64,000 nucleotides of DNA from Dendrolimus kikuchii (lineage: Eukaryota; Arthropoda; Insecta; Lepidoptera; Lasiocampidae), in NCBI GenBank assembly GCA_019925095.2, contig CM034405.1, positions 9,806,401 through 9,870,400 on the forward strand. The letters are read 5' to 3'. The notes beneath the pieces are model-generated. The model worked only from the letters and a program-made list of their open reading frames with translations, was not told the DNA's origin and searched no databases. Shown one piece after another: positions 23,330 through 34,312 of the stretch. Position 1 is the stretch's first letter; each line of letters begins with the position of its first letter. The translations under genes were made by a program, and so were the position numbers.

Positions 23330-24569
23330 TGTACTTGATACCGCACAAACAAGATGTTTTATGAACCCACATTAGGGGGCAATGGATCGAATTAGGCCGG
23401 TAATTTGTCGTATTGTGCCCACATTGAAAAGCTGCCTACGAAACAATTTAAAGGCCTAGCTTATTATGTTGGCAGACCACCGCCAGAGTCTCTCAACCGA
23501 AATTTTAATTGTATAACATGTCGCAAGAGAATTTTTTATTATTTTTAGAGTACCGCAGCCGTTTTAGCTAAAAGAACCCTTGTGGCCATGTGCATCCGTT
23601 CGTATCTGCTGTGGAGGGAAGAAATAGTGAAGAGTCTAGAATATTAAAAGTATTTTTTTATTAGTTGTAGTACGTGCATTTCTGTAGAAGAAAGTAGTTT
23701 TGAAAGTCAGTTGTAAATCAACTGCCTTTAAATTTATTATAAAAAAAATACAAGTACAATTCAACATAAAAATAAAGTCACAGGCACACTACTCTAGTGC
23801 CCGAAAACCGTACGTGTGCAAGAAAGACAACTATATACTTTACTTGAGTTATAGTATTCATAGCAGAAAGGGTAACACGTGCAACTCAATAAAGTGTCAT
23901 AACTTTCATGAACAGCCTGCTCGAAACAAAGTTTTTCATAAAAAAATTAAAAAGTCTACTTTTGTACACAATATTAACTATTTTTATTCGATATCACCAT
24001 TTTCTAATATTAATCAACTGAAGGAAAGACAAAATAGCCCTATTTTCAACTCGGTACGTTTGAAATCCGTTTAAAACAAAAAATCCAGTAAGGGTAACAT
24101 TTCTGTGTTATTATAACAGCTTAAACACTATGGAGTTGACTTTTTCAATTTTTAATATATGATTGAAAATTCGAGATTAGCTGGAAATATGTTTTTTTTT
24201 TCATTTTCATGTATAACTTTTGTAACTTGCATTGATGTTAGGGTGCTGATTATTTTACGTGTAAAAGTACAATTTATAAGAACTAGCTACATAAAAAACC
24301 CCGAAATATACATACCAAAAAAGATTAAATATTTAAAGCTGGTGCGGTTGAATTTCCAAAAAATCACTAAAAAATTAATCACTTGAGAACTAAAAATTTG
24401 GTAAAACATACATGGGAAATTTGGGTGGCCCTTCTTGTAAACTAAATAAATTTTTCTTTTGAACGGCACTGTTCTGGCTCTCCTGTATATTAAGCGTCTG
24501 TAGAAATTGTAATACCTGACACGCGTATACAAGTTTGCCTTTCGATGAGTGAAGGCGCTCTTCAGCAAG

Positions 24570-24785
24570 GGTTACTCTTGATTTCCCTGGGATCCACTAA
24601 TCAGATCCTGAATTGGTGACAGTGGGTTCACTTCAAGAGTATAATACTCTTACGAATAGAGAAAAATGAAAATCAGACTAAAATTGACAGAGAAGTCGCG
24701 TAACAAACAAAAATGTACGTCGCAAACCTCTTTTTTGAATTCTATTAAATATTCTTTTAATATAAATAAAAAACCGACAGGAGAA
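24570..24785 (-). repeat. Family I element, minus copy
   Basis: The reverse complement contains CCAATTCAGGATCTGATTAG then TGGATCCCAGGGAAATCAA, matching GGTCCCAAGGATACCAAATC...GTGGATTCCAGGAAATCGAG in the copy at 38785-39410. AAAACCGACAGGAGAATTC near the high end corresponds to its ACCGAAGTT-type terminus. Confidence 0.6.
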
Positions 24786-25330
24786 TTCTAAAAAGTCGTC
24801 ATATTTGTAAGGACTGTGTTTTTGCCAAAATGACAACGGTAGGTAGGCACTCCAAAACTATACTGATCCTATTCTAACTAAAGTATAATGAACAAACAAA
24901 TAAAACGATATTATTTTATACACACTTTCATAATATGTTATAATACACAATATTACGTACGTACTAAGTATCATGAAAAAAGAATATTCAATGACACCAA
25001 AAATATAGAATTCTCCATTGCAATGCATTTCAACTATAGAATTTAGAGGAAAGGAAAACTGAGAAAATAAATCGGAATTTTCACTTTATATAAACTTTGT
25101 CGGAAGGGAATGAAGTTAGAAGATATTTTCTATGTTAGATGATATTCTGCAGGCATTGCTAGCGGGCTGATGATGACGTAGCGATATTTCAGCAAACTTT
25201 GTATCGGACCGAACCCCTGTTTGTATCTCTCCGTGACATGAGTTTGCTGACATGGTTAAAGTAAATTGAGCTGTAAACAACAAGAAAATATGACACGCCT
25301 CCTCGTTATTTTCTAGGACGATATATATTT

Positions 25331-25480
25331 GAGGACTTTATTGGAAAATGAGGTAAGTTAAAATGATCGGAAAGGATATCTTTGAATTTATTGGAAAATG
25401 GGGGAAAGAAAAATGATCAGAAAATATATTTATGAATTTATTGTAAAATGGGGCTAATTAAAATGATCTGAAAGGTAACT
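25331..25480. repeat. Tandem repeat, 50-bp unit, three copies
   Basis: TTATTGGAAAATG(A/G)GG recurs at 25338, 25388 and 25438 with an exact 50-bp period, each followed by AAAATGATC(G/A/T)GAAA. The copies differ at several positions. Confidence 0.85.
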
Positions 25481-26159
25481 CTACGCGGGGTAACTATTTT
25501 TTATGTCGCTTAGTGACGATGACATACTAACCGAGACGATTCCCGTTTACACAGGATTTGAAGACACCCAGATTACAAGCATGAGGAAATACAGAATCAA
25601 AGTAAAGCAAAGTGGATACGCCGCGCTTGCTCTAGTTTCATATTAATTGTGTCCGTTCGACTCAATTTGATTAATGGAAGGTTCCTATATGTTACTAACC
25701 GTGCATGCATTTTACTATTTAAAAAATTACATAAATACCATACAGGTAATGTTAAATTTTAAATTATTAATACAAAACAGGGAAAATTTTTTGATTGTAA
25801 TTTATAATGTGTATGTAGTAAAGAAGAAAAAGTTAACCAACTACGAGCTTTTGCCTGATTTTGAAAGAAGATACTTCGAACTCGACCGTGATTACCATAG
25901 AAATAAATTGCTCACTTGTTTGATATTTATCTCTGACCTATATTATCCGAGAGAGGGGCAAACCACCTTCCAATATAGACACTTGGACTGCACCCTTGTC
26001 ATCCGGACATTTTTATTTTGTCTCTCAATTTTATCGACATAAACGTCAAAGCCACAATATTTTCACTTTTTATGACAAGGTCTTTTGATCTGACAGTTTT
26101 TATATATATATAAATAGAGCTTTCCCTGCAGCTACGCACGCACTCTTTGCATGTGTATC

Positions 26160-26480
26160 GACATGAAAGACAAGTACTAGGATTATTAATAATAATAAAA
26201 GGTTCATAATTACAGCCCATAAACGATACACTGCCGGGCTCAGACCTCCCGTTTATTGAGGAACAGACAGTATACCCGCCACGCATATCCAAGCCGCCTG
26301 GGCGTGTTTGACACATCTGTTATCTCGATGCAGGTTTCATTGCGTTATTTCTTTCACCATAAGCACATGATAATTGTAACAATATGCACATTCGGTTAAA
26401 AAAAATGCCTAAGTGGTGCATGCTTTGCGGCCAGGATCGAGCCCGCATTTGGGACGCGAGTATATTAGTTATAGTAGGTA
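26160..26480 (-). mobile_element. tRNA-like SINE (family C'), copy 1
   Basis: Plus-strand blocks CTGTTATCTCGATGCAGG, AATTGTAACAATATGCACAT and GCCAGGATCGAGCCCGCATT align with the copy at 28975-29275. The minus-strand start has a B-box-like GGGCTCGATCCTGGCC, so the head is at the high-coordinate end. Confidence 0.7.
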
Positions 26481-26504
26481 CCACAACTTTGTGACTATCG
26501 TCGT

Positions 26505-26645
26505 CGTCAGCCAACCGTTGTTCACTGCTGGATGCAGGCCTCCCCAACTTTACGCTACTTGTACCGGTCTTTCGCTGTCGTCAAGTCAGGGTCCATCGAG
26601 CTGGAGGGCGTCCTGTATTATGTTTGCGGAAAAGCCGACTATGAT
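26505..26645 (-). pseudogene. LINE C-terminal fragment
   Basis: Minus strand reads RPPARW..., and later, in another frame, VKLGRPASSSEQ, equivalent to the GRPP.RW.DDL...W..LGEAC.Q end of RTE-like LINE proteins (compare 32785-33150). The plus strand shows the usual ACTGCTGGATGCAGGCCTCC. Frames are shifted and short. Confidence 0.6.
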
Positions 26646-26649
26646 TATT

Positions 26650-27341
26650 ATTAAATATTAAGCAAATAGTGTAGCCATCGTCTGAAAGGATTACCCACAC
26701 AAGCCGCTTTCGTTTCACTCAACCATTTCAATTGCAATTAAATTTGGGGCAAATTGAATCGAATCGGATCGGGCGCGCTCGCAACCAAGTGTTCGACAAA
26801 TAGTCTGTTCCAATTTATTTCCATCGCACATAATGAGATACGTTTCCCAACGAGTAGGGCTCAAATAAAACGCTCTTTAATTTTCATGTTGTTGCGTAAC
26901 GGGGTTTGTTGAGGGCGCTTCACGGTAACTGATTTTCCAAGCAAAAAAAGCCTATTTCAATTTGTATAAAGCATTACATGTAAATGTTAAACGATGATAG
27001 GCGTACTTTCATTATAAGAAGTAGTTTATAACAGTCCATATTTATAATATTAAAGAAGAATACTAGGAATTATTATCTATCTACTCTACTTCTTTTTAAA
27101 TATTACGTATTATAGTTAATATATGTTATAAATTATTATATATATGTGTCTGTGTGTGTTAAAGGTTTATTATTCCTAGTATATTTTATTTAGTGCTAAA
27201 CTTAAAAGTGAAAATAATTTCTTTGTTTTTGTAAATCGGTCAATTTTTATTAGTACTTGTTTAAATTGTTTATTTCTGTATTGCTTAGGTATTATTTTTA
27301 CAAGACAAATTGTTTACAGTAAATCATAAACAAACACTTAC
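26650..27341. other. Unique DNA, possible conserved non-coding block
   Basis: 26700-26940 is GC-richer and non-repetitive (CAATTGCAATTAAATTTGGG, GATCGGGCGCGCTCGC) and could be a regulatory block; no direct evidence. A TA/TG simple run lies at 27140-27160. Confidence 0.35.
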
Positions 27342-27400
27342 CGACTACTTCTGGTGCGAATTCAAACTGGTCAAGTCCGTTCACAATTGGCCTCTGACAT
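27342..27400 (-). CDS. Candidate internal exon, unknown gene
   Basis: On the minus strand, CGATTGTAATTTTCCAG is followed by 59 bases and then a strong donor, GTCG|GTAAGTGTT. The frame beginning after one base is open and reads CQRPIVNGLDQFEFAPEVV. A second frame contains a stop and the composition looks protein-like. Start and end phases are compatible with candidate exons at 37789-37882 (two leftover bases, CG, plus A) and 103-177 (leftover G plus GT). I do not recognise the protein. Splice borders and open frame are observed; expression and gene membership are inferred. Confidence 0.45.
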
Positions 27401-27574
27401 CTGGAAAATTACAATCGTTTTAGAATTTAAAATAATATAAATACAGCTAATATAAAGTAATCTGAATGTCGCTATACAGTTGGTATTCAACTTAAAAATT
27501 CTTTAAAAGTTAGTTAAATAGGCTGTTAAACTGCTTAACGGATTTTAAATAAATTTTAGAAAAAACAGGAATAT

Positions 27575-28063
27575 TGTTACGAGTTGCAGGACTCGAATTA
27601 AAATGCCGTTAGATTACTATAGAATTTATTAGAACTATACAAACAGGTACAAATATAACTGAACACAATCAGTTCAAACGTAATACGCGATTCAATAACA
27701 CGCGCAAAGTTCGTCACTATATAGATTATCGAATGTACACACGTCTTGTCTTGTTAGTGGTTATCGCATGACTGACGATCTCTCCATTGGGCCAATGCTT
27801 TAAAATGCACCGACGCAATATGTCTACCTGGCAAGCGTCGACGCAATTTTCCAGAAAGCATAATCCGCACACCTGCGTAATTATGCCTGCGAACGGCCAT
27901 AAACGAGTACAATACACAATAGGCTGTTTTATAATTACAAATTTTAAACACAAAGTAAACAAAAGAAGATAGTCATAAAACAGTTTCAATGTTATTAGCT
28001 CAAAACGCGACAGGTAATAAATGTGCTTTGTCTACATGTGTGCAGGTGGCCCAAATAGTAACA
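27575..28063 (+). mobile_element. Solo LTR (Ty3/gypsy-like), copy 1
   Basis: Starts TGTTACGAGTTGCAGG and ends CCCAAATAGTAACA, giving TG...CA with TGTTAC/GTAACA inverted ends, and is flanked by ATAT on both sides (27571-27574, 28064-28067). The 4-bp ATAT target is the preference known for 17.6/297-type gypsy elements. The internal region is absent, so it is a solo LTR left by recombination. AATAAA at 28016 near the right end suggests plus orientation. The second copy is at 52059-52620. Confidence 0.8.
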
Positions 28064-28675
28064 ATATTATCTGAAATGGTCTTTTATTATGCATTTCGAA
28101 ATTTTGCATGGTTCAGAAGATGTGAATATAAAATTAAAATCTGCACCAACGAAGTAACGAGTACAGCTAATTTGCAATAAAATTTATAGACTTTTTTGAT
28201 TTTAGAAAAAAAAATTAGTTCCTGCTAAAAAGGTAGATCGGAAATTAGGTTATATATAGGTTCATGTATAAAATATTATCTGTGGCAAATGCTGTGGACA
28301 CAGCTACTCAAACATTAATGCTGGAGCAAAAGCAATCGTGTCTGGGACCAGACGACGTCCAAGTATTAGATTTTAGACGACCCTTTTTCTATTAAATAAG
28401 GAAACGGCTAAAACCGTTCAACCCACCTAATGGCAGTTAAGTGACCGTCGCCCATCGACTTCCAAAGCCCAAGGGAACCGTTGCGTTCAGAACGACATCC
28501 TTTTGCCAGTAAAAGCGTAATTGTACATTACCACATTTTATTTACCAACTTTTCATTCGATAATACCTACAGATTGATGTCTAGATTCAGAGATAAGAAT
28601 TAAGATAAAAGCACTTAAAATTAAACAAGCACAATTTAGAATGTATCCTTTAAGTTTTTATATCCTTACTGGAAC

Positions 28676-28935
28676 TGATATAGAATACAATTTTACTGCG
28701 GCCGGGCGGGTGACAAAAACAACCTTAAGTACGGTGGTAGGGTATTTGCCCGTCTATATGGCTATTACCCCTGGTCTACAGTATGCCACAATAACAACCT
28801 TGAATTGTTGTCTCCCTTCAGAGAGTGGAAGCACGTTAGTAGGGCTTTTGGTGTTACAAATATCCACAGGCGATGGTAAGAGCTTTCGATCAGATGGGCC
28901 GTCTGTCTGTGTGCTGAATTCAAGCGATATTTTTT
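28676..28935 (+). repeat. SINE-like family A, diverged copy
   Basis: TAGAATACAATTTTACTGCG, GGTGGTAGGGTATTTGCCCG, CTACAGTATGCCACAATAAC and TCCACAGGCGATGGTAAGAG in the family order. The middle is divergent and the end is a T-run instead of the usual ATAAAAATAAA. Confidence 0.75.
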
Positions 28936-28974
28936 TTTATAAGATGGCTTAGCTTAGAGCGATAGAGTTACGAA

Positions 28975-29275
28975 TTATAAACAGACCATAAACGTCCCAC
29001 TGCTGAGGTCAGGCCTACCAGTTATACTGGAAACTGACAGAATACCCGTTACGTTTATCTAGGATGGATTAGTGGGCTTGACACATCAGTTATCTCGATG
29101 TGCAGGTGTTATTGCGATATTTTCCATTAACAGATGTGGTAATTGTAACAATACGCTCATTAGATCAGAAAACTGCGTAATTGGTGATTTTTTTCCGGTC
29201 AGGATTCGAACTGACGTCCTTCAAGTTTCAGACGCGAGTGCGCTAACTACTAGGTTAGCGCACTCACTGGCTGTA
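28975..29275 (-). mobile_element. tRNA-like SINE (family C'), copy 2
   Basis: The minus strand starts with a tRNA-like head: GTTAGCGCACTCGCG, then CAGTTCGAATCCTGACC, which fits a Pol III B box (GGTTCGANTCC). At 29239-29268, GAGTGCGCTAAC and GTTAGCGCACTC also pair as a hairpin at the very start. The body includes CAGTTATCTCGATGTGCAGG on the plus strand. Related copies lie at 26160-26480 and 55020-55150. Confidence 0.75.
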
Positions 29276-29371
29276 TAAAATAATATTATTCTTTTTTGTA
29301 GTTGGCAAGAAAGTATTATCTATGTATTTACGTTGTACTATTTAATCTATTGAAGCCTTGGAGCCGACGTC

Positions 29372-29690
29372 TATCCGTGCAGGAACGGAGAAAGAATACA
29401 ATTTCCTGCGGCCAGGCGGCCTGTCGTAAGAGGCGACTAAACAACCCACAGCCAGGTGGTAGGGCATTTGCCCGACTGGATGGCTACTACCCCTGGCCTA
29501 GAGCATGCCGCCATAACAACTTTGAGTTGTGTTCCGGCATTAGTGACCAGGTTCCAGTTTCCCTTAAGAGAGCAGCAGCGCATTTGGAGCACCTTTGGTG
29601 TTGCAAATGTCCATAGGCGATGGTAACCGCTTTCCATCAAGTGGGTCGTCTGCCTGTCTGCTGAACTCCTGCAATAAAAATAAATAAAAA
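29372..29690 (+). mobile_element. SINE-like family A, best full-length copy
   Basis: A ~319-bp unit. 5' end TATCCGTGCAGGAACGGAG; internal CGGCCTGTCGTAAGAGGCGA, CCGGCATTAGTGACCAGGTT and CATAGGCGATGGTAACCGC; 3' end CTCCTGCAATAAAAATAAAT. It has no coding frame and an A-rich end, as expected of a SINE or a LINE-end-derived retroelement. GGTTCCAGTTTCC only loosely resembles a Pol III B box. About ten copies occur here, at 16.0, 28.7, 33.4/34.1, 40.9, 43.6, 49.8, 50.9 kb and as tails. Confidence 0.85.
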
Positions 29691-31199
29691 GCGTAATGTC
29701 GTCTAATAAAAGTTACCACAGTTGCCCGCAAGTTATGTACTATAAAGTCCACTTCAGTGACACATATTAAGAAAGTTTGGTAAGTGTACTTTGCTCGAAG
29801 GAACACAATACAATACATTGTCACCTTGTTACACAATGAACCTTGCCTCCCATGCTCTTACGTCTACACTTGACTCTGGTCTGGGCGGTGTAAGTTACCG
29901 CGTTCTATAAAAAAGACATTGTTATCCTTCCTACTTGACGCCAACCTTTTAGAATGATAAGTGTGCATTGTGTAACGTCTATTCCTGTGATAAGATGTTT
30001 CAAGAGAAAATGACTCTAGTAGAATTTAGGCACTGTGCCACACCAGGAATTTCCTGGCCCCCTTTTACAATATTTAAAAATATATCAGTGAATATTATAT
30101 TACACTTATGTAGCAAGACTATATGTCAAAGGAGACGGATATACTTTGATAGATTTTTGGGCTTAAATTGTAAAAGAATGAGAGCGATTTTAAATTTTAT
30201 TTTTTATTATGTTGCTTTTTTATAATTGCAGTGGGTTTAGTTATTTTCAATGAGTTAATCGTGTTATTAATATAATATAATATTTATTGAAATTCATTCA
30301 CATAAATCGGATATGGCAATCGATAACTTATTTTATTTGTGATCTTATTTTTAAGATTTCTCATCTTCTAGATACAATTTAAGGCTGATGTTTTCCATTT
30401 TGTAATAGAAAAATATAACTCTTTTTTTAAGTTATATCTTAACTCATTTAAATACATTACATTTTCCAAAAGTCCCTGTCTCCTTTTATAATTTTAGCCA
30501 TATTAGTTACTGATATAATCAGCTGTGACACACCGACATGTACTAGAATGAAACCATAAGGGTTCATTCTTACCTTTAAGTTTCAGCACGTAGCAAAACC
30601 ACAGTATTAAAAAAGCAAAAAATCCCAATATGAAAAAGTTCTCCGCCCACGAAAGACAAAGGAGGTATAAAAAATAAAGATTTATACAAAAATTCACCAC
30701 ATTAACAAAGAGATCTAATATTAATTTGTATTCAAAGAAAATTCTTTTCGTACATTCATCACGTATGATACATATTATGAATATTTAATATATGCGAGCT
30801 GCCCACATTGCGGGCATTGTTCATAAGGCGGGAGGCGTCAAACGTATCGACGCTTCGACAGTCATGATTGATGATGCAGATGGGAATATCCACGAAACAC
30901 CGGAATATCTAATGGCGTCGACGCAGCAATTTATCACAACCGAATCCTATACGATATGCTTAATGCAGTGAGAAAAGTTTTTGTTTTCTTAAAGTTTATT
31001 AGATGTTACTCAAGGAATTTTCGTTCAAGCTATTTATAGCAGTTATTGTACCTGCACAATTTAAGAATTAGTAAATAAATACCCCATTAGGTTAAATGTC
31101 TTTGTTAAATCAAGTAACATAGATAATCAATATACACCTACATAAATAAATAGCAGTTTTCATTTAAACCGTATTTATTTTGAAATAATCAGAATCATT
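29691..31199. other. Unique DNA, weak membrane-segment candidate
   Basis: On the minus strand, bases 30574-30640 encode a hydrophobic run (NFFILGFFAFLILWFCYVLK) followed by a good donor, AAAG|GTAAGAAT. No convincing acceptor precedes it and the phase does not fit the 27342-27400 candidate, so I do not call an exon. Bases 30790-30960 are GC-richer and unrepeated. Confidence 0.3.
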
Positions 31200-31585
31200 A
31201 TCTTAATTACAGCTCGTAGAGTCGGCTTGATCGGTGTGATACCACGCTCTCGCAGAAATTCGGCGTGAAACGATTGCCGATTGCACTTCCCCGACCCCCT
31301 ATTCCATTGCCCTACCCTATCTCCTCTATTATGGAGTAGTAGTGACAGGGTAGGTTAGGAAAAGAAATCAGACGGGAGGAATGGTCCTCCTGTCCAATTT
31401 TTATTCCCATCCCTTCTATCCCATCCCTCCTATCCCATCTCCTCTATTCCATCCCGTCTAACTCCTCTTAAAGGGCGGCAACGCGTTAGCTTCGCCCCTA
31501 GTGTTGCAAATGTCAATAGACGATGGTAAACCCTTTTCTTTAGCTGGGCCGTCTGCTTGTTTGCCACCTTCGCAATAAAAAAATC
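31200..31585 (+). mobile_element. Lepidopteran SINE-like element (family B')
   Basis: Starts near CGGTGTGATACCACGCTCTC with a GGCGTGAAACG block. A long pyrimidine-rich body of CCCATCCCT/CCTATCCCATCTCC units follows, then GGGCGGCAACGCGTTAG, and it ends TTGCAAATGTCAATAGACGA...GGGCCGTCTGCTTGTTTGCC with an A-run. This is a layout common in moths and butterflies. Its last ~80 bp are the same as the family A tail. Confidence 0.75.
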
Positions 31586-32338
31586 ATTTTAATTTCATTG
31601 TTATGTTAAAGATAGATGTAGCAATGTCACGTAATATCAGAAAGTTATCAAATAGTATTCCATGGAAACAACTTGTAAGCAGCCCTTTGAACCCATCTCG
31701 CAAAAACCTTTTATGTTATAACCGTTCCAAACTTATATTTCCTTCTAATATGAAAGCAGTAGAAAATACACAAATTCGGCCTTTGATTTATATTTCCGCC
31801 ATTTTTCACGTGCGCCATATAAATAAATACACGTTACATTGTCAAAGACAGCAGTGATGGATGGGAGTTGCAGAATAATGGTTAACTTATTCCAATTTAT
31901 TACAACATGCCACATTGCCTCTCATTTGCAATGTACATACATAACATATGGATCGCGTTGGCGGAATACAGGAGCCGTTTAAAACGATACATTCGTATAT
32001 CGTGGTGTTAAATATTAATATTGTTTATATTGTCATTAATCTAACTAAGCCGTGGGAGCTTAATATCTATCACACCGAGGTATCTAACTACCCTAATGCA
32101 TCTCGAACTCGCGTTGCAAATAACGTGTATACGGAACCTGGCCCGGAAGCAATGTCACAAAGTTCTAAGGTCACCAAAAAGATTGTGTTGAAACATGTAC
32201 CTAGAAATAACCGAAGTCTATAAACCCAAAAATTGGTCTTGGATAAGTGTGGCGGCTATACTGTCCGTTCCCTAAACATGGACAGGCACTAGCGCAACAA
32301 AACGCGACGTCTATGGATTGATATTATTTCATTGTTAT

Positions 32339-32372
32339 ATATTGATATTGATATTGATATTATTTAATAGTT
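32339..32372. repeat. (GATATT)n short tandem repeat
   Basis: TTGATATTGATATTGATATT preceded by another TATTGATA unit. Confidence 0.8.
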
Positions 32373-32784
32373 ACATATTTAACGTATTATAGGATTTCTG
32401 AATGATGTAAATTTTGTTAAATGATTATAGCACCGATGATAGCATCTAAGTATATCTATCTATATACACCTGTATCTCAATACACAATTATTTTCAGCAA
32501 ATATTTCTTGAAATCAATTTAATGTAGTTGGTACATTGTGACATATTTGGGTCCAATTGGCGTGTTTTATGTCACAATACTAACTATAGACAAGACTCTA
32601 TTTTCTCCAAAACTGCTGTATACCGTACTTTTGATGACACCGACCCTTATGTGGGACCGAAAAACATATACATAAGCAATGTATTACGGATTTTGCTTGA
32701 TAAAAGACTTGATAGCTTCTACATATACAGATTTTTTTTATAGCTAATTTACATCTTTAATTATACTCATATTTTTTCATTATC

Positions 32785-33150
32785 TCATATCCACTACTGG
32801 ATGCAGGCCTCTCCAAGACGATGCCACCCATCCTGGTCCTTCGCCTTCCTTACCCAGCGCCTACCGGCGACTTTGCGCAGGTCGTCACTCCATGGGACTA
32901 GAAGACATCCGACACTACGTTTATCGAGACGCGGTCCCACTCCAGCCTAGAGCCGATAAAGCAGACGAATCCTGGAGTCTCGAAGATTCGTTTGCTTTAT
33001 CGGCTGTCAGTCAACGACTGACGTGACTTCAACATGCTAATTTTGCGAGCTATGTCGGTTACCTCGGTTCTCTTCCGGATATACTCATTTCCAATTTTAT
33101 TCATAAAAGGAACATAGCTTGCTTCATAGCCCGTTGATCAACTTGAAATT
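32785..33150 (-). pseudogene. RTE-like LINE C-terminus with an embedded palindrome
   Basis: Minus strand reads WSDDLRKVAGRRWVRKAKDQ then GWHRLGEACIQ, ending in a stop at 32790-32800. This matches the final residues of RTE-like LINE proteins, including the W...LGEA..Q end. Further 5' (33010-33150) the nucleotide sequence still follows the same element (GCGAGCTATGTCGGTTACCT). Between them, at 32951-33005, a fold-back stem breaks the coding homology. The polymerase domain is absent. Confidence 0.75.
32951..33005. repeat. 21-bp inverted repeat inside a LINE fragment
   Basis: AGCCGATAAAGCAGACGAATC and its inverse GATTCGTTTGCTTTATCGGCT pair with one mismatch around a 13-base spacer. Confidence 0.85.
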
Positions 33151-33402
33151 TGTGGAGCATTATAATAGTAAATAGTTTAATATAGTTATATTATGTAAAA
33201 CAGATATATTTAATTCAATAAATAAATGATACATCGTATTTACAACTGCCTAAGTGTAGTTTAGCAAAGTTCGTAATTAAAACCTACATGACTACTCTCG
33301 CATTTTGAAGTTTTATTATTTAAAATATATTTTTAGAGGAAATCCCCCCCTACGGCATACTCTAGACCCCTGGTCTAGAGTATGCCGCCATAACAATCTT
33401 GT

Positions 33403-34138
33403 AAGGTTATGGTGTTTGAAAGAGAAGAAACCAGAACGAATGCAAGGATAATGGTCGATGATGTTATGCTGGAACAAGTGAATGAGTTTGTATATCTTGG
33501 ATGTGCTTTTAGCAGGGATGGAAGGTACACCGCTGATATAGAAAGAAGAGTAAATTTGGGGAATAGTTTGAATGGAGCGTTAGGTAAACTTCTAGGCGCT
33601 AAGAACCTCAGCCAGAAGGCCCAGCTCGCCATACACAACGCGGTGCTGGTACCTACGCTCACGTATGGAAGCGAGAGTTGGGTATGGAAGAGAGAGCATG
33701 AAAGTAGAGTAAACGCGGTTGAGATGCGAGCACTGCGCAAAATCTGCGGAGTGACGCTCGCGGACCGCGTTCGTAATACCGAAGTAAGAAAGAGAGTTGG
33801 TCTGAAAGAGAGTGTCGGGGTGAAGGTAAGGAAAGGAATGCTCCGGTGGTTCGGGCATGTGGAAAGAATGCATGATGAAAGAATGACTAAACAGATATAC
33901 AATGCAAAAGTGGATGGATGCAGAAGTCGTGGAAGGCCACGACACACCTTCCATGATCAAATTGATCGTGTACTAGCGGAGGGTGATGTCAGGAGCCTGA
34001 AGAACAGACGAGTGTGCATGACAAGAGTTATGAATGTCAAAGAAGCAAGTGAGGTGTGTAAGAATGGGCCTAAATGGCGCTCTGTTGTTCGTGCCTACCC
34101 CGCAAGGGAACTGGCGTGAAGTTATGTATGTATGTATG
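33403..34138 (+). mobile_element. 5'-truncated RTE-like LINE, recent insertion
   Basis: A 736-bp insertion with a 12-bp target duplication, TAACAATCTTGT, at 33391-33402 and 34139-34150. It ends GTGAAGTTATG followed by a (TATG)n tail. Short tandem-repeat tails and heavy 5' truncation are typical of RTE-type LINEs. A second, shorter copy with the same tail is at 62097-62489. Confidence 0.85.
33409..34119 (+). CDS. LINE reverse transcriptase C-terminal region (236 codons)
   Basis: The longest open frame in the window. It lies wholly inside the truncated LINE, so the ATG at 33409 is only the first one after the truncation and not the native start. Motifs in order: EFVYLGCAFSRDG (residues 26-38), NLGNSLNGALGKLL (49-62), LAIHNAVLVPTLTYGSESWV (73-92), VNAVEMRALRKICGVT (101-116), MLRWFGHVERM (144-154), RPRHTFHDQID (177-187), MTRVMNVKEASEVC (204-217) and W.SVV.AYP near the end. 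This is the thumb and C-terminal part of an RTE-like LINE protein; the endonuclease and the polymerase catalytic YADD are absent. No internal stop is present, which fits a young copy. The antisense frame at 33375-33947 is its shadow. Confidence 0.8.
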   Translation: MVFEREETRTNARIMVDDVMLEQVNEFVYLGCAFSRDGRYTADIERRVNLGNSLNGALGKLLGAKNLSQKAQLAIHNAVLVPTLTYGSESWVWKREHESRVNAVEMRALRKICGVTLADRVRNTEVRKRVGLKESVGVKVRKGMLRWFGHVERMHDERMTKQIYNAKVDGCRSRGRPRHTFHDQIDRVLAEGDVRSLKNRRVCMTRVMNVKEASEVCKNGPKWRSVVRAYPARELA

Positions 34139-34312
34139 TAACAATCTTGTATTGTGTTCCGGCATTAGTGACCAGGTTCCAGTCTCCTTTAAGAGAGCAG
34201 CAGCGCATTTGTAGCACCTTTGGTGTTGCAAATGTCCATAGGCGATGGTAACCGCTTTCCACTAAGTGGGCCGTCTGCCTGTCTGTTGAACTCCTGCAAT
34301 AAAAATAAAAAA

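Larger units (their letters stand above)
33366..34312 (+). mobile_element. SINE-like family A copy split by a LINE insertion
   Basis: CCCCTGGTCTAGAGTATGCC to TAACAATCTTGT (33366-33402) and TAACAATCTTGTATTGTG to the A-rich end (34139-34312) are two halves of one family A unit. The 12 bp at the break are duplicated, marking the insertion of the LINE at 33403-34138. Confidence 0.85.

Noticed and set aside
30503..30700. Hydrophobic frame resembling a transmembrane exon
   Set aside because: Good donor but no usable acceptor, no ATG, and its phase does not fit the neighbouring exon candidate.
33375..33947. 190-codon open frame on the minus strand
   Set aside because: It is antisense to the LINE reverse transcriptase frame at 33409-34119; the composition reflects the shadow of that frame.
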